Origin: Candidatus Segetimicrobium genomatis
Lineage (GTDB): Bacteria > Sysuimicrobiota > Sysuimicrobiia > Sysuimicrobiales > Segetimicrobiaceae
Direction: 5' to 3'
Length of the DNA stretch: 64,000 bases
Assembly: GCA_005882275.1 (NCBI GenBank)
Contig: VBAK01000112.1
Span: 1 to 64,000 of the forward strand
The notes under the pieces were generated by a model that saw only the letters and a program-made list of their open reading frames with translations, made no database searches and was not told where the DNA came from. A program made the translations under genes and the position numbers. Below are positions 59,075 through 64,000 of this stretch, piece after piece (positions within the stretch are counted from its first letter, which is position 1; each line of letters begins with the position of its first letter).

Positions 59075-59911
59075 TCACTTCACACGGCGCATCTGCGACA
59101 TGGCGGTCACGGCCGCCAGCCCCGCCGCCGCGGGGACGGTGACGACCAGCAGTAGATCCAGCCAGGGCGGCAGCTGCTGGAAGTCCAGGAGCGCCCCCCG
59201 CAGCAGGTCGACCAGATAGGTCACGGGGTTGGCGTACATCAAGGCCCGCAGCCACCAGGGCAGGTCCACGAGGAACCCTCCCAGCCCGACGATGCCGCGG
59301 ATGGGGAACACGGCCCCCGACAGGAAGTACAGGGGAAGGACGATGCCGTTCGAAATGCTTCCGAATCCCTCGAAGGTGGCCATGCGCGAGGCGATGACGG
59401 CGCCGATGGACACCAGCAGGATGCCCATCGCAAACATCACCGCCCAGGCGTGCAGCACGCGCGCCACCGAGAGGTCCACGCCGGCCAGAGGGGCACACAG
59501 GAGCGCGATGGTCCCCTGCGCCACCGCCACCGTGCTCCCGCCCAACACCTTCCCGAGGGCGACCGAGAGCATCGGAGCCGGGGAGACGAGGATCTCCCGC
59601 ATCAGCCCGACCTCGCGATCCCAGACCAGCGAGATCGCCGACTGCATGGACGCGAAGAGGATATTGAGGGTGACCACGCCGGGGAGGATGTATTGGGTGT
59701 ACGTGTAGCCTTCGATGTTCGTGTACGACGAGCCGATCCCGTAGCCGAGGATGACCAGCCACAAGACCGTCCGGGAGACGCCCCCGAACCACTGGGTGCG
59801 GTCCCGGCGATACCGCAGCAGTTCCCGGCGCCACAACGCCAGGACGACCCGCGCGTCGAAGAAGCGGGCCGGGGAATACCGCAGGGCCGGGAGCGCCGCC
59901 CCGTGGATCAC
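59075..59911 (-). CDS. ABC-2 type permease of the PQQ-alcohol-dehydrogenase-associated system
   Basis: A 278-residue membrane protein with six helices, the ABC-2 fold: ALWRRELLRYRRDRTQWFGGV at the N-terminus, ILPGVVTLNILFASMQSAISLVWDREVGLMREILVSPAPM, and the closing NPVTYLVDLLRGALLDF. GTG at 59911 overlaps the ATPase stop (GTGA). This permease, the ATPase, the beta-propeller and the binding protein form the set known beside PQQ alcohol dehydrogenases (the Ped-type cluster of Pseudomonas). Transported compound unknown. Confidence 0.88.
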   Translation of the reverse strand: MIHGAALPALRYSPARFFDARVVLALWRRELLRYRRDRTQWFGGVSRTVLWLVILGYGIGSSYTNIEGYTYTQYILPGVVTLNILFASMQSAISLVWDREVGLMREILVSPAPMLSVALGKVLGGSTVAVAQGTIALLCAPLAGVDLSVARVLHAWAVMFAMGILLVSIGAVIASRMATFEGFGSISNGIVLPLYFLSGAVFPIRGIVGLGGFLVDLPWWLRALMYANPVTYLVDLLRGALLDFQQLPPWLDLLLVVTVPAAAGLAAVTAMSQMRRVK

Positions 59912-60723
59912 CGGGTCAGTTCCCCCCCGCGGCGGGCAAACCCCAGTAAGTGGTCCCTCGCGGTGGCCTCCTCGTCCCGCAGGCCGCGTCCGGTCAACTC
60001 CAGGAACACCTCCTCCAGGGTGGCATCGGACCGCTGGGTGACGAGCACCTTCACTTCCGCCGGCGACCCCACGGCCAGCAGGCTTCCGTGATCGATGATC
60101 GCCACCCGGTCGCAGCCCTCCGCCTCCGCCATGTTCTGGGTCGACAGGAACACCGTCACCCCGCCCTCCCGCAGGCGCGTTACCTGATCCCAGAGCCGGC
60201 GGCGCCCCTGGGGGTCCAGGCCCGCCGTCGGCTCGTCTAAGAATAATACGGGCGGACGGTGCAGGAGGGCCCGGGCCAGTTCCAGCCTCCGCTTCATGCC
60301 CCCGGAAAAGGTGCGGACCGGTCGATCGGCATCGCCCGCGAGCTCCGCCCACGCGAGCGCCTCGCGCACCCGTGACGGCAGCCAGTGGGGGTGAATGCGG
60401 TAGAGCACGGCATGCAATTCCAGGTTTTGCCGGGCGGTGAGCCGATCATCCAGCGCCGGTTCCTGAAAGACGACGCCGATGCGGTCGCGCACCTGCGGCG
60501 CCTCCCGCACGACATCGCAGCCGGCCACCCGCGCGGTGCCCGCCGTCGGGAACAGCGTCGTGGTCAGCATACGGTGCAGGGTCGTCTTCCCGGCCCCGTT
60601 GGGGCCCAAGAGTCCGAACAGCTCGCCGGACCCCACGCGCAGGGACATCTCGTTGACGGCCGCCACGCCCACAAACCGGCGCGTCAGCCCGACACACTCG
60701 ACGGCCGGTGTGAGACCGCTAAT
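59908..60723 (-). CDS. ABC transporter ATP-binding protein of the PQQ-alcohol-dehydrogenase-associated system
   Basis: A 271-residue ATPase if started at 60723. Walker [12 protein letters not shown], signature [16 protein letters not shown], Walker [16 protein letters not shown] and the Q-loop VFQEPALDD are all present. No ATG, GTG or TTG exists near the beginning of the domain (VECVGLTRR). An ATT at 60723 overlaps the upstream stop by one base (ATTAG) and follows GGTGGTGGG, so an AUU start is proposed. The ATG at 60810 is the alternative, but would add 29 non-conserved residues inside the previous gene. Confidence 0.8.
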   Translation of the reverse strand: MSGLTPAVECVGLTRRFVGVAAVNEMSLRVGSGELFGLLGPNGAGKTTLHRMLTTTLFPTAGTARVAGCDVVREAPQVRDRIGVVFQEPALDDRLTARQNLELHAVLYRIHPHWLPSRVREALAWAELAGDADRPVRTFSGGMKRRLELARALLHRPPVLFLDEPTAGLDPQGRRRLWDQVTRLREGGVTVFLSTQNMAEAEGCDRVAIIDHGSLLAVGSPAEVKVLVTQRSDATLEEVFLELTGRGLRDEEATARDHLLGFARRGGELTR

Positions 60724-61777
60724 GACCCACCACCACGCTGTGGGCGCCCCGGCCGGCCGGGATGGTGGCGATGACGCGCAGTGTGGCGGCGTCGACGACC
60801 GACACGTCATCCGACCGTCCGTTGGCCGTATAGATCTTTTTGCCGTCGGGAGCCACCACCACTCCCCACGGCCGCCGCCCCATCTTCTGGGTGACGGTGG
60901 CGATGATCGCCCCGCGCGACGCGTCGATGACGAACAGGCAGTTGCAGCGGCCTCCTACGACGTAGACGCGCGTGCTGTCGGGGGCGACGGCCACGCCGAC
61001 CGGCTTGCTGTCGCGGCCCAACTCGATCGTCTGGATCACCTCGTGCCGGGCCGGGTCGATGACGGAAAGGGTCCCCGCCGTCTCCGCGGAAGCATAGGCG
61101 CGGGCGCCGTTGGGGGCGAACACGACGACCCGCGGACGCTCGCCGACGAGCAGGTTCTTGATCGGCCGTCGGGTCGCGGTGTCGATCACCGTGACGGTGT
61201 TGCTGGTCTCGGCCGTCACGTACACCCACCGGCCGTCCGGGCTCACGCCCACCCCTTCGGGCTCGATCCCCACCGGGATCGCGGCGATGACCTTCCCGGT
61301 CCCGAGGTCGAACACCGTGGCCGTCACGTTGTCCTCGTTGGAGCAATAGAGAGATCTGCCGTCGGGCGTGACCGCCAGCCGTTCGGGGTCCGATCCGCAG
61401 GGGTATTTGGCCCGGACCTTCCCCGTGCCGGCGTCGACCACCCAGATGAACTTGTACGGCGATTCCCGGCGGTTGGGCCACGGATCGGTGACCGCAACAT
61501 ACACGGTCGAACCGTCCGGGCTGAGCGCCATCCCCCTCGGGCGCGCGGTCCCGGCCGGCCCGATCGGAATGGTGCCGGCCACCCGCCCGCCGGCGGCGTC
61601 GATCACCGTCAGGCTGCCCCCGAACTCATTGCTCACGTAGAGCCGGGGACCGGATGCGCCCGCGGCGGGGCCGGCCGAGATCGGCATCGACGCCACGAGG
61701 AGCGCCGCGGCGGCCGCGCTGAACCGGGCCCCGCGTCTTGAGCGCGCCAACCCCCGCCGCTGCATACCTGTCCCCAT
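60719..61777 (-). CDS. YVTN beta-propeller protein, PQQ-dependent-catabolism-associated
   Basis: A 352-residue exported protein with seven YVTN-type blades, such as [70 protein letters not shown] and [18 protein letters not shown] signal peptide covers roughly residues 10-40. It matches the beta-propeller found in PQQ alcohol dehydrogenase gene clusters. Start ATG at 61777, or 61765 four codons in. Function is unproven; it lies in one operon with the binding protein before it and the ABC proteins after it. Confidence 0.87.
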   Translation of the reverse strand: MGTGMQRRGLARSRRGARFSAAAAALLVASMPISAGPAAGASGPRLYVSNEFGGSLTVIDAAGGRVAGTIPIGPAGTARPRGMALSPDGSTVYVAVTDPWPNRRESPYKFIWVVDAGTGKVRAKYPCGSDPERLAVTPDGRSLYCSNEDNVTATVFDLGTGKVIAAIPVGIEPEGVGVSPDGRWVYVTAETSNTVTVIDTATRRPIKNLLVGERPRVVVFAPNGARAYASAETAGTLSVIDPARHEVIQTIELGRDSKPVGVAVAPDSTRVYVVGGRCNCLFVIDASRGAIIATVTQKMGRRPWGVVVAPDGKKIYTANGRSDDVSVVDAATLRVIATIPAGRGAHSVVVGH

Positions 61778-61809
61778 GGTGCCGGCCCGCCCCACCGGAC
61801 GAGGCCCGC

Positions 61810-63186
61810 CTACGTGATGGAGAAGCGGCACGTGCTCTCCGGGGCGAGATCGCCCAGCTGATCCAGGACCTGCCGGGGATCGCGTCCGGGCGCGTTGACG
61901 TTGGGGATGCCGCCCACCGGCTCCGCGGCCCCCAGGAGATCGCCCGAGTCTCGCTGCAGCCTCACCATCTCGAGCGGCTGGCGCAGTTGGTGATCCCAGC
62001 GCCGGAAGGTCAACACGATGCCCTTGTGCCCATCCAGCGCCGCGCGGTCGCTCTCCAGATAGCGCACCACCTGGGCTGGATCCGTCGTGTGGGCGCGCAG
62101 CGCGACCTCCCCGAGGATCTTGATCGCGCACCAGGCGGCCCAGGCCGGTCCGTCCAGCGGATGCTTCCAGCGCGCGGCGAACCGGGAGTTCAGCTCCAGG
62201 GCGCCGGCAAACCTGACGGCGGGATCCCACAGCACGGCCCGGATGCTCCCGCCGGCCGACCTCGGCGCCGCGGCGAGGAGGGCGGCGAGGAACACTCGGG
62301 TCTGGGTCAGCGGCTCGGGGAAGCAGGAGACTTCGAACCGCAATCCGGCGGTTTCGTACTGCTTCATGAACGACAGCTGCGCGTCTGGCCCGAGCAGCAG
62401 AAAGACGAGATCCGGACGCGCCTGTTCGATGGCGCGCAGGATGTCCCGGACTTGACCGGTGGCGGCATCCATCACGGCGTCTCCGACGATCCGGCCGCCC
62501 CAGTGCCGCCGCTCGAGCGCCGCGTGCGCGCGCAGGCGCCGCGCCTGCCAGATCGGCGAGCCGGCGGCCACCAGGAACCACCGGCGGGTCGGCGCGCGCC
62601 GGATGATCCGGACCCCCTGCGGCGCATCCTCATCCACCAGGAACGCGAGGCCCCGCGTGAACCAGTCCGCCAGCGCGTCCAGGTACATCGCATCGCTGGC
62701 CTCGACGTGAAATGTGTAGCGGCCGCACGATGCTCCCCGCAGCGCGTCGCCGGTCGCGCCGACGTTGACGAAAACCACCCGCTGCCGCTCGGCGAACTCG
62801 GAGAGGGCCAGGGCCGTCTCGGCGCCGTAGCCTCCGGCGATGGCAAACACCCCCTCGACGGCCACCAGGCGCCCGGCCGCCCGGACCGCCGCGGCGGGCG
62901 ACGTGGCGGTCGCCACGCTCACGTCAAACTCCCGTCCCACCAGTTGCGCGGTCGTCCCCATCTCCTCCGCGCCGGCGCGGGCCCCCAGCAGGCCCGCGTA
63001 GCCCGCGACCTCCAACCCCGCGGGCGAACGGGGCAGGCTCTGCGCGCTTCCGACGTGAGCAATGAAGCCGACCCGCGGCGCCGCCGGGGAGGCGGCGGCC
63101 GCGGGCCGCCGCCAGACCGCATCCCAGAGCGCGGCGCCGGAGAGCACGGCGGAATCCCTCAAGAACGCGCGGCGGGTGCGCGTCAC
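61810..63186 (-). CDS. Periplasmic substrate-binding protein of the PQQ-alcohol-dehydrogenase-associated system
   Basis: A 458-residue type I periplasmic-binding protein. The N-terminus TRTRRAFLRDSAVLSGAALWDAV is a twin-arginine (Tat) signal. The mature part starts PAAPRVGFIAHVGSAQS; core segments are EGVFAIAGGYGAETALALSEFAERQRVVFVNVGAT and ARPDLVFLLLGPDAQLSFMKQYE. It matches the binding protein found with PQQ alcohol dehydrogenases. A Liv-type binding protein next to an ABC-2 (exporter-type) permease is odd and may mean a sensing role. GTG start at 63186; first gene of its operon, divergent from rsmI. Confidence 0.85.
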   Translation of the reverse strand: MTRTRRAFLRDSAVLSGAALWDAVWRRPAAAASPAAPRVGFIAHVGSAQSLPRSPAGLEVAGYAGLLGARAGAEEMGTTAQLVGREFDVSVATATSPAAAVRAAGRLVAVEGVFAIAGGYGAETALALSEFAERQRVVFVNVGATGDALRGASCGRYTFHVEASDAMYLDALADWFTRGLAFLVDEDAPQGVRIIRRAPTRRWFLVAAGSPIWQARRLRAHAALERRHWGGRIVGDAVMDAATGQVRDILRAIEQARPDLVFLLLGPDAQLSFMKQYETAGLRFEVSCFPEPLTQTRVFLAALLAAAPRSAGGSIRAVLWDPAVRFAGALELNSRFAARWKHPLDGPAWAAWCAIKILGEVALRAHTTDPAQVVRYLESDRAALDGHKGIVLTFRRWDHQLRQPLEMVRLQRDSGDLLGAAEPVGGIPNVNAPGRDPRQVLDQLGDLAPESTCRFSIT

Positions 63187-63343
63187 GGAAGGGTCCCCCG
63201 CGCCGCGCCCGGCGCCGGCATGCAGATCCGCATGAGGGCAGTATTCGTGATCGGCTCGTGACACTCTTCGCGCACGCTCTACCCAGCCGCCCGTCCGGGA
63301 CCCCCCGACCCGGGCGCTGACCTGCCCGCGCCGCCGGAGGCTC

Positions 63344-63352
63344 TGCTATAGT
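63344..63352 (+). promoter_or_regulatory. Extended -10 promoter for a leaderless rsmI transcript
   Basis: TGC followed by TATAGT (63347-63352), then six bases to the GTG start at 63359. The GAGG between them lies too close to the GTG to serve as a ribosome site. Same arrangement as upstream of glcD. No clear -35 hexamer. Confidence 0.55.
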
Positions 63353-63358
63353 TGAGGT

Positions 63359-64000
63359 GTGGCGTCGGCACGATCGGGCACCCTCTATCTCGTGGCCACA
63401 CCCATCGGCAACCTGGAGGACATCACGCTGCGCGCGCTGCGCGTCCTCCGGGAAGTGGCCCTCATTGCGGCCGAAGACACCCGGCGGACCCGCAAGCTCC
63501 TGGCGCACCACGGGATCCCCGCCCGGGTGTTGAGCGTCCACGAGCACAACGAGCTCGCCCGAGCCCCCGAGCTGATCGCCCGCCTGCTGGCCGGTGAGTC
63601 CATCGCCCTGGTCTCGGACGCGGGCACCCCGGGGCTGAGCGACCCCGGCGTCGAGCTGGTGCGGCAGGCCGTGGACGGCGGCATTCCGGTCATCGCGCTC
63701 CCCGGCCCCAGCGCGTTCGTGACGGCGCTGGTGGCCTCCGGGCTCCCCACCGAGCCGGTCACGTTTCTCGGCTTTCTCCCGCCGGCCCCGGGCGAGCGCC
63801 GGCGGACGCTCGACGCCTACCGCGCGGTCGCCCACACGCTCGTCATCTACGAAGCGCCCCACCGCCTGCTCAAGACCCTGCAGGCGCTGCTGGCCGCGTG
63901 GGGCGACCGGAAGATCGCGGTCGCGCGCGAGCTGACCAAGATCCACGAGGAGCTGTTCCGGGGCACGATCGCGGAGGCGGTCGGCCACTTCACCAGGCAG
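63359..64000 (+). CDS. rsmI: 16S rRNA 2'-O-ribose methyltransferase RsmI, 5' part
   Basis: The first 214 residues of a tetrapyrrole-methylase-fold enzyme, cut by the window edge. RsmI signatures are GTLYLVATPIGNLEDITLRAL, AAEDTRRTRKLLAHHGI, ALVSDAGTPGLSDPG and PGPSAFVTALVASGLP, then VIYEAPHRLLKTL. It methylates C1402 of 16S rRNA with SAM. GTG at 63359 begins the conserved sequence and lies six bases after an extended -10 element, so translation is probably leaderless. Divergent from the PQQ-associated ABC operon. Confidence 0.93.
   Translation, partial: MASARSGTLYLVATPIGNLEDITLRALRVLREVALIAAEDTRRTRKLLAHHGIPARVLSVHEHNELARAPELIARLLAGESIALVSDAGTPGLSDPGVELVRQAVDGGIPVIALPGPSAFVTALVASGLPTEPVTFLGFLPPAPGERRRTLDAYRAVAHTLVIYEAPHRLLKTLQALLAAWGDRKIAVARELTKIHEELFRGTIAEAVGHFTRQ

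Noticed and set aside
59229-59708. Plus-strand reading frame antisense to the ABC-2 permease
   Set aside because: No ribosome site or recognisable protein; typical antisense open frame in GC-rich DNA.

Overview
This window is very GC-rich, with tightly packed operons, many 1-4 base start/stop overlaps (ATGA, GTGA, TGATG) and frequent GTG starts. The content points to a free-living heterotroph with a two-membrane envelope: secreted beta-propellers, a PQQ alcohol dehydrogenase, Liv-type ABC uptake, CoA-transferases and UbiD decarboxylases. This is the style of soil or groundwater lineages such as Rokubacteria/Methylomirabilota, but no rRNA or marker gene fixes the phylum, so the assignment is inference. 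No rRNA, tRNA, CRISPR array or insertion sequence was seen.

Layout. (1) 1-7944, minus strand: a putative aromatic-acid operon in transcription order UbiD, NiCoT metal permease, TPP enzyme, amidohydrolase, UbiD, flavin-binding protein, LVIVD protein (cut by the window edge). (2) 8188-13374, plus: a second LVIVD protein behind a good promoter, an aldo/keto reductase, then a bicupin and an orphan EutA-like reactivase. (3) 13606-15395: two membrane proteins and a cyclic-nucleotide-binding protein. (4) 15450-20391: a consensus promoter, GntR regulator, two class III CoA-transferases and a divergent UbiD, an arrangement resembling the CoA-transferase plus decarboxylase module of anaerobic phthalate breakdown. 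(5) 20575-31981: CHRD protein with terminator, then a long uptake operon (Pht5-like protein, ferritin-like protein, LivK, fused LivHM, LivG, LivF with a 51-bp tandem repeat at its start, second Pht5-like protein, acyl-CoA dehydrogenase, third LVIVD protein). (6) 32084-35732, minus: DapA-like aldolase, gentisate-dioxygenase-like bicupin, ornithine cyclodeaminase-like enzyme, DUF488. (7) 35813-46889: a LUD/GlcF fusion with LutC, glcD-glcF-glcE, an MFS transporter and a GH57 enzyme. (8) 47126-50904: pilin-assembly-like protein, a secreted protein, an ArsC-like gene with an in-frame UGA at the catalytic cysteine, and an AT-richer islet with a toxin-antitoxin pair. (9) 51034-63186: class III aminotransferase, then a complete PQQ system (PQQ dehydrogenase, blue-copper protein, pqqABCDE and the four-gene ABC/beta-propeller set known beside PQQ alcohol dehydrogenases). 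(10) 63359 to the end: rsmI.

How the genes work together: aromatic or other organic acids would be imported (Liv system, MFS), activated with CoA (CaiB pair), decarboxylated (UbiD enzymes) and oxidised (acyl-CoA dehydrogenase, cupin dioxygenases). Alcohols would be oxidised in the periplasm by the PQQ enzyme, perhaps lanthanide-dependent, with electrons passed to a blue-copper protein; hydroxy acids would be oxidised by the glycolate/lactate-type complexes.

The strongest novelty candidate is at 49118-49558: an arsenate-reductase/LMW-phosphatase-family gene whose nucleophilic cysteine codon is UGA, followed 26 bases later by a perfect 11-bp stem-loop of the kind expected for a bacterial SECIS element. 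Other points of interest are two matched leaderless promoters (glcD, rsmI), the hairpin between pqqA and pqqB, the tandem repeat that multiplies the livF start, and the LUD-GlcF fusion.
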